From contig CAMHMN010000001.1 of assembly GCA_946186245.1 (NCBI GenBank), positions 124,001 to 188,000 on the forward strand: DNA of 64,000 bases, in the 5' to 3' direction. Below, piece by piece: positions 34,140-42,899 of the stretch (positions are counted from its first letter, which is position 1; the number at the start of each line of letters is the position of its first letter). The position numbers and the translations under genes were made by a program. The notes below the pieces were generated by a model, which was not told the DNA's origin, did not search any database, and worked only from the letters and a program-made list of their open reading frames with translations. The DNA comes from an uncultured Clostridia bacterium (GTDB taxonomy: Bacteria; Bacillota; Clostridia; Oscillospirales; Acutalibacteraceae).

Positions 34140-36605
34140 ATGGAAGAAAAAAAAGAAATAGCATCAGGCATAGCAAACAAAAGAAACAGATATGTCTTTC
34201 TTGTACTGAATCTGGTTTTTACCCTATATGTGTTCTTTCACAATCCGACACTTCTCGGAGCACTAGTGGTGGCATTTCTGAACATTTTTCTTGTCGTGAC
34301 CGTTCTGAATAAAAAACGGTCCTCCAGATATGCCTTGTGTGAATTGGGAACTTTTCTGTTGGCTGATCTTGTGATTATGACGGGAGTCAATCTGAATGAT
34401 ATCATTGTCTATCAGAAACAGGATCTCACTGAGAGTTTTGGCTTTAATGTGAGCAGCCCATTTCTTCTGATCGGGTTGATTATTGTAGGTCTGGCGCTGT
34501 TTATCCTCGGTTTATCGGGAGTTCTCAATCCGATCGGCGCTACTTTGATTCTTGTGGGCTTTATTTATAAAGATTACGGTTACAGCTCTGCACCGTATTT
34601 TTCCAGAACAGGGTTGCTGATTCTGGTTCTCAGCGTTGCGTTGTACTGGGTCTGGTATTATCTGTCTGTCCTCATCAGAACCGTAGACAGTAATTGTGTC
34701 TCAGACTGCAAGCGGATAAGCATCGGACTGATTGTCTTCCAGGTTGCGATGATCAAACTGGAGAAGGACTTTATTGTATTCAAATTGGGAGAGCTTCTCC
34801 GATTCTTTGGCAACGCGGAGAATGATTTTCTTCCCTGGTGGAAGCTGCTGATCTTTGAGGTGGTGCTTGTTTGTGCTGCCATTAGCGTCTATCTCAATAG
34901 CGGAAAAAACAAGACGGATTTTTTGATGACATCCGCGATTGCCTTTTTTCCTTTGATGCTCAGTATTCTTGTGAATGCATATTTTACGTATAATATCCTG
35001 ATGGCGCTGTTTTTCGGGGCTATTTTGTATGAGTGCATTTCACATGAAGCCAGCGGAACAAAAGGTTTCAGATACGGCAATATAGCGCTTCTCACAACTG
35101 CCATGGCGGGTTTCCCGATCATCGTGTTCCTGACGCGTCGCGACCTGCTGGGAGTGGTTTTGGTTACGCTCGTATTCATGATCCTCTATCATCTGAAGTT
35201 CGACGATATCAAGGAAGACCTCGGCTCCAACCTTTTCTGGTTATGTGTTCTGTGCAATATATTCCTGGAAACAGTTGCGTTTGTCTCGGTAAAGAAAAGC
35301 AGCCTGCATAATATATCCATTCTGACAGTGGCGTTTATTTTTTCCGTGGTGACATTATATGTCATCAACTGGCCGCATCCAAGCAAGAAAAAAGCGCCGG
35401 TGTATATGAATATCGTCATATGCGTATGCTTTGCTTTAATTTGTCTTATGCCCGTCATCAAGTACGGAATTCATCTGAACCTGACGGTAAAGAGCGGTAC
35501 AGCTTCTGAATTTGTGCTGAAACGCAAAGATAAAGCGAAATCCGGAGGATCGGTGTTATATTACTGGAATGACCAAGGCTTTAAAAGAACCAGTGAAGAC
35601 ACCGTGATGGAAGGCTCTCAGATGACGATTCCGGTAGAATCCGAAATGCTGGTTGTCAAAGCGCTTGATAAACACGGTGTAACGACAAATTACAGATATT
35701 GGTACCCAAAGGCGTATATGGATTATCTTCAGAATACCGTCGATGAACTCTCATCCGTTGAGAAAAATTATGAAAAAAGCCTGAGTAAATCCTACAGCAT
35801 TGATGTCCTTTCCCAGGATGTTCCTGAAGACTCTCCGGTTTCCTTCAAAACGCCCTCTGTCGGTGAAAAATGCACCATCAGCTATGAGTGTGACGAGGCA
35901 TTCACCGTCCAGACAGACGCGTCAACATCGGATAATCTTTCTGTAAGGATCATCAGCCGTGCCAATGTCGATTATTCGCGTTATTTCAACATTCTGGTTG
36001 ACGGAGAAAAGAAGACCATCACGGTGAAATTGCGGTTGATTCCGGACGACAATTTCTTTACCTTGATCGTGGACTGTCTGGCAGCCGACGGCAAACCTGT
36101 TTCCTCATCGGAATTCAGTCTGATTGCCGGAATGAGAGACAGCGTTCTGACGCTTGAAAAGAATTATGAAGTGAAGGACGGCTTATATGTCTTCAAAAAC
36201 AGAGAAGCCAAGAAGTCCCTGCACCTTAAAAAGGACAGCAGTATCGATCTGACCAAAGACGGTTCCTGGTGGCGTGTGGAGAAATCGCGTGAGAATCACT
36301 ATAAGCTGACAAAATACAACGGAGAAAAAATGGTGTACCTGCATGCGACGCCCACCAATTACAGCCCGCTTTATGTTTCAAAAGAACCGTTTGACTCATG
36401 GGTGATCAGCGAGTTTTGGATTCCCGGCAAAGGCAAAGCATTCGGATTGGCCATTGATATGGATGATATCAACAAGGATGGCGGTAGTTTCTCGCTTAAG
36501 GGCTACTATTATTTGGACTATCAGGATAAAGAGCTGAGGATGATCAGCGAAAAAGAAACCAACAGTTCCTGTGTATGGTCAGTGAAGAAAAAGGAAGATA
36601 ACTGA
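34140..36605 (+). CDS. Polytopic membrane protein with C-terminal beta-rich extracytoplasmic domain
   Basis: 821 aa. The first ~445 residues contain roughly a dozen hydrophobic helices. The remaining ~370 residues are soluble and beta-rich, presumably outside the cell. The last ~150 (DGLYVFKNREAKKSLHL, DGSWWRVEK, WVISEFWI, SSCVWSV) have spaced aromatic W/V motifs like ricin-type beta-trefoils, which would suggest ligand or glycan binding; this is inference. It is the last gene of the tubulin-like operon, followed by a strong terminator. No transporter family was recognised. Confidence 0.7.
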   Translation: MEEKKEIASGIANKRNRYVFLVLNLVFTLYVFFHNPTLLGALVVAFLNIFLVVTVLNKKRSSRYALCELGTFLLADLVIMTGVNLNDIIVYQKQDLTESFGFNVSSPFLLIGLIIVGLALFILGLSGVLNPIGATLILVGFIYKDYGYSSAPYFSRTGLLILVLSVALYWVWYYLSVLIRTVDSNCVSDCKRISIGLIVFQVAMIKLEKDFIVFKLGELLRFFGNAENDFLPWWKLLIFEVVLVCAAISVYLNSGKNKTDFLMTSAIAFFPLMLSILVNAYFTYNILMALFFGAILYECISHEASGTKGFRYGNIALLTTAMAGFPIIVFLTRRDLLGVVLVTLVFMILYHLKFDDIKEDLGSNLFWLCVLCNIFLETVAFVSVKKSSLHNISILTVAFIFSVVTLYVINWPHPSKKKAPVYMNIVICVCFALICLMPVIKYGIHLNLTVKSGTASEFVLKRKDKAKSGGSVLYYWNDQGFKRTSEDTVMEGSQMTIPVESEMLVVKALDKHGVTTNYRYWYPKAYMDYLQNTVDELSSVEKNYEKSLSKSYSIDVLSQDVPEDSPVSFKTPSVGEKCTISYECDEAFTVQTDASTSDNLSVRIISRANVDYSRYFNILVDGEKKTITVKLRLIPDDNFFTLIVDCLAADGKPVSSSEFSLIAGMRDSVLTLEKNYEVKDGLYVFKNREAKKSLHLKKDSSIDLTKDGSWWRVEKSRENHYKLTKYNGEKMVYLHATPTNYSPLYVSKEPFDSWVISEFWIPGKGKAFGLAIDMDDINKDGGSFSLKGYYYLDYQDKELRMISEKETNSSCVWSVKKKEDN

Positions 36606-36634
36606 CAATTCAATCATTTTGCGTAGATTTTAAG

Positions 36635-36683
36635 AAATGCAAGCACCTCGGATAACCAATTTATCAACGAGGCGCTTGCATTT
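36635..36683 (+). terminator. Terminator of the tubulin-like operon
   Basis: AAATGCAAGC and GCTTGCATTT with an inner CCTCG/CGAGG extension form a strong hairpin, partly self-contained and symmetrical. It lies 30 bases after the last gene. Confidence 0.75.
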
Positions 36684-36720
36684 CATTACACAGATCACCG
36701 TGCGCTCGCATCCGAATTTT

Positions 36721-36752
36721 TCCGACATATCGGACGCGTCAATCGTTATATA
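36721..36752 (+). promoter_or_regulatory. Predicted ECF-type promoter upstream of the sigma gene
   Basis: TCCGACAT at 36721-36728, 11 bases, then CAATCGTTATATA at 36740-36752. The same two blocks with the same 11-base gap recur at 37954-37985. This arrangement fits an ECF sigma promoter and suggests autoregulation. Confidence 0.7.
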
Positions 36753-36770
36753 AATGAGGAGGGTTGAAAC

Positions 36771-37271
36771 ATGTCGAAAATCCCATTGAACAGTGACGTG
36801 GATTTCGAGTCGTTCTATGAACGTCACTGGAAATACGTGTACAGGTTGTGCTTTACCTATCTGAAAAGTGAGACCGACGCGGAGGACTGCGCGGAGGATG
36901 TCTTTGTCAAAATCCTGACAGGCAGCTATGAATTTGAAAGTGAAGCCCACGAGCGCAAATGGCTTACCGTCACGGCTGTCAATCTTTGCAAGGACATGCT
37001 CAAAAGCCATTCCAGAAAGAACGTCGGCTCTCTGGACGACGAAACATCGCCTGAAATTGCAGCGCCTGAACCGGAAGATTATTCCGACGTCCTTGATGCC
37101 GTGATGAATCTGCCCACGAAGCTGAAGGACGTGATATGGCTCTATTATTATCAGGGGTACAGCACAGACGAGATAGCAGGCATACTCGGAAGACCGCCCT
37201 CCACCGTAAGAAATCAGATGAGAGACGCGAGGGAATTGCTCAGAAATGTGTTAGGAGCTGATCTGAAATGA
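36771..37271 (+). CDS. ECF-family RNA polymerase sigma factor
   Basis: 166 aa. Region 2 is at about residues 10-75 (FESFYERHWKYVYRLCFTYL, DAEDCAEDVFVKIL) and region 4 at about 105-160 (LPTKLKDVIWLYYYQGYSTDEIAGILG, then a helix-turn-helix with TVRNQM). GAGGAGGG precedes the ATG. The stop overlaps the start of a membrane anti-sigma gene (ATGA), the classical sigma/anti-sigma arrangement. The stimulus is unknown. Confidence 0.93.
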   Translation: MSKIPLNSDVDFESFYERHWKYVYRLCFTYLKSETDAEDCAEDVFVKILTGSYEFESEAHERKWLTVTAVNLCKDMLKSHSRKNVGSLDDETSPEIAAPEPEDYSDVLDAVMNLPTKLKDVIWLYYYQGYSTDEIAGILGRPPSTVRNQMRDARELLRNVLGADLK

Positions 37272-37930
37272 GCGAAATGAAAGAAAATAATCTGCAAAAG
37301 GCGATCGACGGCATAGAACCGTCCGAAGGCGCCAAGGAACGCATGCTTGCCAATATCCGGCGCAAGGCTGCTCAGCAGTCCAAGCAGGAAGAAGCAGTCC
37401 AAAAGCCCCCGGTGCTTTGGCTCGTTTCCGCTAAGAAATGGGTTTTGCCGTTGGCTGCATGTCTGGCCATAGCTGCATTCGGAGCGACGGTGATGCCGCA
37501 GTTGTTGAAATCACACAACGAGCATGAAGTCGTGAGCGCAGTGGAAATGGGGAATCCGTTTGTCGAAGTAAAGGACGCACAGGATTTCGAGTCCCGGCTG
37601 GGAATCAAAACAGACGCGCCCGATGGGGCGGAGGATGTTGTCTATCACATCATTGACGGCCAAATAGCGGATATTGATTTTTTGTCGGGTGAGCATCGCT
37701 ATAATCTCCGTGCTTCCAGGCAAAAGGATGATTTTTCCGGACTGTACGGCGAAGAAGCCGGTACCAAGCAGCTGGATTCAGGGAAGAATGCCCTTCTTAC
37801 CGTTCTGCAATGCGAACCAGAGGTATTCCTCAAGATTACATGGACAGAGGGGGACCTTCATTTTGTGCTTTCCAATACCGACGGAGCTTCGGAAAAGGAA
37901 TTGGTGGAGATTTTTGAAAGGGTAAAATAA
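37268..37930 (+). CDS. Anti-sigma factor with extracytoplasmic sensor domain
   Basis: 220 aa. A short cytoplasmic segment (about 1-55) that would bind the sigma factor, one transmembrane helix (about 57-77) and an extracytoplasmic domain (about 95-220). The outside domain (NPFVEVKDAQDFESRLGI, PDGAEDVVYHIIDG, DDFSGLYG) belongs to the DUF4367-like type and is clearly similar to the mature part of the lipoprotein encoded next. Translationally coupled to the sigma gene. Confidence 0.85.
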   Translation: MSEMKENNLQKAIDGIEPSEGAKERMLANIRRKAAQQSKQEEAVQKPPVLWLVSAKKWVLPLAACLAIAAFGATVMPQLLKSHNEHEVVSAVEMGNPFVEVKDAQDFESRLGIKTDAPDGAEDVVYHIIDGQIADIDFLSGEHRYNLRASRQKDDFSGLYGEEAGTKQLDSGKNALLTVLQCEPEVFLKITWTEGDLHFVLSNTDGASEKELVEIFERVK

Positions 37931-37953
37931 TTTTCAAAAATATTTTAAAAATC

Positions 37954-37985
37954 TCCGACATTTTCTCTTTCTCAATCGTTATATA
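37954..37985 (+). promoter_or_regulatory. Second predicted ECF-type promoter, before the lipoprotein gene
   Basis: TCCGACAT at 37954-37961, 11 bases, then CAATCGTTATATA at 37973-37985, identical in both blocks and in spacing to 36721-36752. It makes the lipoprotein a predicted member of the sigma factor's regulon. Confidence 0.7.
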
Positions 37986-38079
37986 TACAGAAAGGCAAAA
38001 AACCGCAGCGTACGGACGGTTGATTGTCCTTTACAAAACAAGCGAATTCGGACAAAAAAAGAAAGAGAGGCAATTAAAA

Positions 38080-38649
38080 ATGAAAAGAAACAGATTGATA
38101 GCGACAATGGTGATTATGATGGGACTTGCATTATGCGTACAGACCGGCTGCTCCTCCACTCCCTCAAAGGGCGGAGATACGCCTAGCCAGCAGGTGAACG
38201 AGAATGTTCAGATTGCCAATCCCTGGCGCGACATTACCGAAGCGGAAGCAATGAAATTATTCCCCGGTTCATTCCGCGTCCCGTCCGGAGCAGAGAACGT
38301 CATGTGGAGCGTCATGGAAACCTGGTCGGAAACGCTGGTTCAGCTTTCATTCGATCTGAACGGAGAGAGCTTCACTGCGAGAGAACAGGTTACCAAAGAT
38401 AAGAATGCGGATATTTCCGGCATGTATTACGATTGGACGCAGAAGGATGAAATTACCCTGAAAAACTGGGCGGACGGCAAAATGAAGGGTACCTACTATC
38501 GCTTTGTGGGCGATGACGAATGGGCGGATCTCTGCACATGGTATGACGCAGAGAAGGGAATCTCCTATTCGGTGAGCGTCACTTCAAAGGATCTCGACGG
38601 ATTTGATCTTCAGGCGATTGCGGAAGCATTGGGTGCATCTGAGAAATAA
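38080..38649 (+). CDS. Lipoprotein sharing the anti-sigma sensor domain
   Basis: 189 aa. ATG at 38080 has GAGAGGCA upstream and gives a lipoprotein signal with lipobox VQTGC (residues ~17-23). The mature domain aligns by eye with the anti-sigma outside domain: NPWRDITEAEAMKLF, PSGAENVMWSV and ADISGMYYDW against NPFVEVKDAQDFE, PDGAEDVVYHI and DDFSGLYGEE. It is preceded by its own ECF-type promoter. It may titrate or modulate the signal sensed by the anti-sigma factor (inference). Confidence 0.8.
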   Translation: MKRNRLIATMVIMMGLALCVQTGCSSTPSKGGDTPSQQVNENVQIANPWRDITEAEAMKLFPGSFRVPSGAENVMWSVMETWSETLVQLSFDLNGESFTAREQVTKDKNADISGMYYDWTQKDEITLKNWADGKMKGTYYRFVGDDEWADLCTWYDAEKGISYSVSVTSKDLDGFDLQAIAEALGASEK

Positions 38650-38703
38650 TCGTCTGCCATAGGCAGTATCGGGTATCGTTATACAATTGAATAAAGGCAT
38701 TAA

Positions 38704-38754
38704 GGCTGTCATTTTTCACTCGATAGAATCGTTTGTAAAAATGACAGTCTTTTT
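38704..38754 (+). terminator. Intrinsic terminator after the lipoprotein gene
   Basis: GGCTGTCATTTTT pairs with AAAAATGACAGTC, followed by a T-run. The loop is about 20 bases. The gap 38650-38894 otherwise holds only the promoter described next. Confidence 0.8.
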
Positions 38755-38800
38755 CGTATGTCCCTTTTGACAGTAAATATAAATATGATAAGGCAATAGC

Positions 38801-38829
38801 TTGATTTTTTAGTAATAATAGTTTATAAT
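38801..38829 (+). promoter_or_regulatory. Predicted promoter of the lipid-type operon
   Basis: TTGATT at 38801-38806, a 17-base spacer and a perfect TATAAT at 38824-38829. Transcription would begin near 38836, giving a ~59-base leader to the preferred start of the first gene. Confidence 0.65.
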
Positions 38830-38894
38830 GGGGTTACTGTTACTAAACTGCAATGATGCTCATCCCATCTGTTTGTGAAGGATATGATTCATTT

Positions 38895-39485
38895 ATGCCC
38901 AAAATCATCCTGATGATGTACGTCACATTACTTCCGGTCATTCTCGCAGGTATCGCGAATATGATGTGGTGCAAATCCGGCATTCTTGTCAGCACCGCAA
39001 AGCCCATCGACAACGGAAAAAGCCTGCCTGACGGCAAGAGGATATTCGGTGACAACAAAACGTGGAAGGGCGTGATCGGATACGTTCTCTTCAATACGAT
39101 CTTCACCCTGTTCTGGGGCTTTCTTTGCAAGGTCACGCCACTGGAAGGGCTGGATTTCTTCTATGCCGGTCATGAAAACACGGTAGCCTTCAATGTAACG
39201 GTCGGCATCCTTCTGGGGCTGGCCTATTCGCTCTTTGAGCTTCCCAACAGCTTTCTGAAAAGACGGCTGGGAATCACCCCGGGAAAGACGATCAGCGGTT
39301 TTTTTAAAGCCTTTTTTGTATTTCTCGATCAGGCGGATTCGATTTTCGGATGCGCACTGGTGGTCTGGCTTTTTTACGATCTGGGAATATGGCTTTATCT
39401 GCTTTATGTGCTGATCGGTGCGGTGACGCACATCATTTTTAATATGGTTCTTTATTTTGCAGGGCTGCGAAAGAATATGTTTTGA
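38895..39485 (+). CDS. CDP-archaeol synthase-like (CarS family) CTP:lipid cytidylyltransferase
   Basis: About 196 aa with four or more membrane helices. The family segments GDNKTWKGVIG (residues ~51-61) and FELPNSFLKRRLGI … FVFLDQADSIFG (residues ~115-155) match the CDP-archaeol synthase / DUF46 group, which transfers CMP from CTP to a lipid phosphate. Start uncertain: ATG at 38895 has GAAGGA 12 bases away, while 38853 lies very near the predicted transcript start without a ribosome site. Its bacterial substrate is unknown; a non-standard phosphatidate-like lipid is inferred from the operon. Confidence 0.75.
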   Translation: MPKIILMMYVTLLPVILAGIANMMWCKSGILVSTAKPIDNGKSLPDGKRIFGDNKTWKGVIGYVLFNTIFTLFWGFLCKVTPLEGLDFFYAGHENTVAFNVTVGILLGLAYSLFELPNSFLKRRLGITPGKTISGFFKAFFVFLDQADSIFGCALVVWLFYDLGIWLYLLYVLIGAVTHIIFNMVLYFAGLRKNMF

Positions 39486-39501
39486 CAGGACGGTGGACTG
39501 A

Positions 39502-42039
39502 ATGATCGCTTCATTGAACAAGTCGGAAATCCACAAAGATAAGCTGGGCAACAAAGGCAAGTTCCTGCTGGAAATGCTGAAGGCGGGATTCCCTGTTCCG
39601 GGAGGATTCATGCTGGACAGCGATGTCTATGAAGAATTCACGGAACAGAACGGCATCAAGCAATCCATTCTTTCCGGGCTGGAAAAGCTTGACAAAGGCA
39701 ACACTGCGGCCGTTTCACGGGAATTGACCGCGTTGTTTGACAACACGGCGCTTTTTGAGAGCATCCGGAACGAAATAGCCGACCGTGCAGACAAAAACGT
39801 CCTGTACGCTGTCAGAAGCAGCGGCACACTGGAGGACATGGCGGATCATTCGTTTGCGGGTCAGTATGACACCTTCCTCAATGTGGCAAGCGGCGATATC
39901 TGCGACAGAGTGATCGACTGCTACAGATCGATGTTCCGCGAGGTCATTCTGTCCTATGTCGTGGATAACGGGATTCCTGCGGAAGAGCTGGGCATGTCGG
40001 TCGTGGTGCAGGAAATGGTGGACGCGGATCTGAGCGGCATCTGTTTCACTGTGGATCCTACCACCGGCAACGACAAGGAAATGCTGATAGAGGTTTCCGA
40101 AGGTCTGGGCGAGAATATCGTCAGCGGCAGGACCGCACCGCAGCAGTATTATTTCAACTGGTACGACGATGTGGAAGTCAGGAAGGACTGGCAGCCCGGA
40201 CACAGGCTGCTGTCGGAGGAAAAGCTCGCGGAATTCGCCCTTTGCTTCAAGCAGATACAGCAGCATTTCGGCTATCCCTGCGATATCGAATTCGCGGTGA
40301 AGAACCAGAAGCTGTACATACTGCAATCCAGAGCCATCACCAAGCTGCAATACAGCTTTACCCCTTACATATGGTCGACGGCGGATTTCAAGGACGGCGG
40401 CGTTTCCGCCACGGTCTGCACCCCGTACATGTGGTCGCTCTACGAATACATCTGGGAGTATTCCCTGCGAAAATTCATTGTCGATTCCGAAATTCTCAAA
40501 GACGAGGAGCTTCCGCCCAAGCTGGGCGACATGTTCTACGGCCGGCCCTACTGGAACATGAGCGCCGTCAAGAAAACCATGAGCCAGATCATCGGCTACA
40601 AAGAAAGGGAATTCGATAACGAGTACGGCATCCGGGGGAGCTACGAGGGGGACGGACAGACCACCGGCATTTCCCCGAAAATCCTGCTGAAAATGACAAA
40701 GATCATTTATCATCAGACCAGGCTGCTCAACGACCGCCGCAAGAACGCCGAAAAATACAAGGCCGAGCTGCTGGAGAAATATTCCGAATACAGGAAGAAA
40801 TACGACGCACACGAAATCACCGGCATCACCAAGGATTTCGTGGAGCTTACACATAACATTTATCTCCGGAGCGAAACGACCTACTTCTGGCAGATTTTCA
40901 TCAACACCATTCATCAGTCGCTTTACAAGGACAGCCTGCTGAAATATGTCTCGGAAAGCGAATACCTTTCACTGCTGGCGAGCATAGACAATATCTCTCA
41001 TCTCCTGCCCTTTTACGGCATCTGGGACGTCACACGCAAAATCAGGAAGGACCCCGGCGCGATGGAATTCTGGCAGAACAGCGACGCACAGGCGATTGCC
41101 GGAGCGCTGGACAGCGAAGAATACTTCCTTCCCGACGTCCGGAATCTGATTGACGAATACGGCTATCATTCCGACAAAGAACTGGACATCACCTACCCCT
41201 GTTATTACGAAGAGCCGAAGACCGTGATTCAGATGATCAAGGACACCGCGCTGCTCGACGATTCCTTTGCGCCGGAAAAGGGCCAGGAAAGAGGCAGACA
41301 GACCTACACAGAAATTCTTGCGCGCATTGAGGGCAGCGTGTCCAAAGGAAAGTATCAAAAGATCGTCAAAAAGATCAGCGGCATGCGGCGTATGCTCTGG
41401 TGGAGGGAGGAATTCCGTGACGTTTCCACCCGGTTTTATTACCTGCTGCGTGTCTACACCATTGAATACGCCAAACACCTCAAGAGAAAGGGCGTTCTGG
41501 AAAACTGGGAGGACGTCTGGTTCCTGAAAGTGGGCGATCTGTGGAATTACATCCGCAAAAGACGCACGCCAGACGAATTCACGGCGGTCAGGGAACTGAG
41601 AACCCTCGTCCGGAAGAACCGGCTCTATTACAACGCTTACCGCCATTACATGAGCGAGAACGAAATCGGCAGCAATTTCTCGCTCGTCAATGAAACGCCT
41701 TCCGGCGATGTCATCAAGGGACTGGGCGCCAACAACGGAACCGTGACCGGCGTCGCCCGGGTCATCCGAGACTTCTCCGAGATCGACCGCCTGCGGGAAG
41801 GCGATATTCTCGTCACGAAATTCACCGATACCGGATGGACGCCGAAATTCGCCATTCTGTCCGGAATTGTGACGGAATACGGCGGCATTCTCTGCCACGC
41901 GGCCATTGTGTCGAGAGAATACGGCATTCCCGCCATCGTCTGCTGCAAGGACGCGATGAGCAGAATCACCGACGGGCAGATCATTACCATTGACGGCGCC
42001 GCCGGAATTGTCAGGCTTGACGGGGAGCAGAACAAATGA
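39502..42039 (+). CDS. Rifampin-phosphotransferase-like dikinase 1
   Basis: 845 aa. The N-terminal PPDK-type ATP-grasp domain is clear (LYAVRSSGTLEDM near 105, SFAGQYDTFLNV, VVVQEMVDADLSGICFT, IEFAVKNQKLYILQSRAIT near 265). A ~400-residue central domain follows. The swivelling histidine domain is at the extreme C-terminus (GGILCHAAIVSREYGIPAI near 795-813). There is no PEP/pyruvate TIM barrel. That architecture matches rifampin phosphotransferases, where the middle domain binds the acceptor, rather than PEP synthase. Predicted reaction: ATP + acceptor-OH to AMP, Pi and acceptor phosphate. A lipid or prenol acceptor is inferred from its neighbours. It overlaps psd by four bases. Confidence 0.8.
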   Translation: MIASLNKSEIHKDKLGNKGKFLLEMLKAGFPVPGGFMLDSDVYEEFTEQNGIKQSILSGLEKLDKGNTAAVSRELTALFDNTALFESIRNEIADRADKNVLYAVRSSGTLEDMADHSFAGQYDTFLNVASGDICDRVIDCYRSMFREVILSYVVDNGIPAEELGMSVVVQEMVDADLSGICFTVDPTTGNDKEMLIEVSEGLGENIVSGRTAPQQYYFNWYDDVEVRKDWQPGHRLLSEEKLAEFALCFKQIQQHFGYPCDIEFAVKNQKLYILQSRAITKLQYSFTPYIWSTADFKDGGVSATVCTPYMWSLYEYIWEYSLRKFIVDSEILKDEELPPKLGDMFYGRPYWNMSAVKKTMSQIIGYKEREFDNEYGIRGSYEGDGQTTGISPKILLKMTKIIYHQTRLLNDRRKNAEKYKAELLEKYSEYRKKYDAHEITGITKDFVELTHNIYLRSETTYFWQIFINTIHQSLYKDSLLKYVSESEYLSLLASIDNISHLLPFYGIWDVTRKIRKDPGAMEFWQNSDAQAIAGALDSEEYFLPDVRNLIDEYGYHSDKELDITYPCYYEEPKTVIQMIKDTALLDDSFAPEKGQERGRQTYTEILARIEGSVSKGKYQKIVKKISGMRRMLWWREEFRDVSTRFYYLLRVYTIEYAKHLKRKGVLENWEDVWFLKVGDLWNYIRKRRTPDEFTAVRELRTLVRKNRLYYNAYRHYMSENEIGSNFSLVNETPSGDVIKGLGANNGTVTGVARVIRDFSEIDRLREGDILVTKFTDTGWTPKFAILSGIVTEYGGILCHAAIVSREYGIPAIVCCKDAMSRITDGQIITIDGAAGIVRLDGEQNK

Positions 42040-42899
42040 AAATCTATGACAGACACAAGAAAGAATACATCCGGACCGAGCAGTACGGACAGGGGAAGCT
42101 CGAATTCCTTTACGGCAACCCCTTCGGCCGGCTGCTGCTGAAGCTGGTGATTTCACCCTTCACATCCAGGCTGTACGGCTATTACAACAGCCTGCCGATT
42201 TCGGCGAAAAAGATATCCCCGTTCGTCGAAAAGTATTCCATTTCCCTCGATGAATATGAGAAAAGCGAGTACAATTCATTCAACGATTTCTTTACGCGGA
42301 AACGCCGCCCCGAAGCGATTCATATGGACATGAACCCGGACGCCCTGATCGCTCCCGCCGATTCCAAGCTGCTGGTTTACAATGTGACCGACGACACGAA
42401 GATATCGGTCAAGGGCAGCCTTTACACGCTGGATGAACTTGTGGACAACCGGCTGGATGTGTCGGATTACGGGGGCGGGCTTTGTCTGGTTTTCCGGCTG
42501 TGCATGGACGATTATCACCGCTACTGCTTCATCGACAGCGGGAAGGTCGCCTCCGGCTTTACGGTCAAAGGGAAGCTGCACACGGTCAGTTCCATCTCCA
42601 AGAACTACAGGATCTTCAAGGAAAATTCCAGGGCGGTTTCGGTCTGCGAGACGGAGCATTTCGGGCGGATCATCCAGATGGAAGTCGGCGCGCTGCTGGT
42701 GGGCAGGATTGTCAACCACGACGTCGGAACATTCCGCAGAGGGCAGGAAAAGGGCTGGTTTGAGCCGGGCGGCTCGACGGTCATTCTGCTGCTGCAAAAG
42801 GACGCTGCCGTCATTGACGGGGATATTCTGGCGCAGAGCCGGGACGGAATTGAAACGATTGTCAAATACGGTGAAAGGATCGGTAAGAAATATGATTGA
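42036..42899 (+). CDS. psd: Phosphatidylserine decarboxylase
   Basis: 287 aa, length normal for the family. Family segments: YNSFNDFFTRKRRPEA near 78, ALIAPADSKLL near 105, the active-site region DDYHRYCFIDSG and the self-cleavage site FEPGGSTVILLL near 240-251, where the serine becomes the pyruvoyl group. It decarboxylates phosphatidylserine to phosphatidylethanolamine, or an analogous lipid. It overlaps the dikinase 1 stop (ATGA) and the next gene, so it is translationally coupled inside a lipid-type operon rather than paired with pssA, which lies ~9 kb downstream. Confidence 0.92.
   Translation: MKIYDRHKKEYIRTEQYGQGKLEFLYGNPFGRLLLKLVISPFTSRLYGYYNSLPISAKKISPFVEKYSISLDEYEKSEYNSFNDFFTRKRRPEAIHMDMNPDALIAPADSKLLVYNVTDDTKISVKGSLYTLDELVDNRLDVSDYGGGLCLVFRLCMDDYHRYCFIDSGKVASGFTVKGKLHTVSSISKNYRIFKENSRAVSVCETEHFGRIIQMEVGALLVGRIVNHDVGTFRRGQEKGWFEPGGSTVILLLQKDAAVIDGDILAQSRDGIETIVKYGERIGKKYD

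Noticed and set aside
38654..38684. Third ATCGTTATA match as a possible ECF promoter
   Set aside because: The -35 block TCCGACAT is missing at the 11-base spacing, and it lies after the lipoprotein gene, before a terminator.
39715..42156. Two long minus-strand open frames opposite dikinase 1
   Set aside because: The plus-strand protein has all dikinase motifs; the reverse frames lack any recognisable domain.
42433..42891. Upstream extension of the UbiA frame across psd
   Set aside because: Entirely within psd in another frame; the conserved protein starts at 42892 or 42901.
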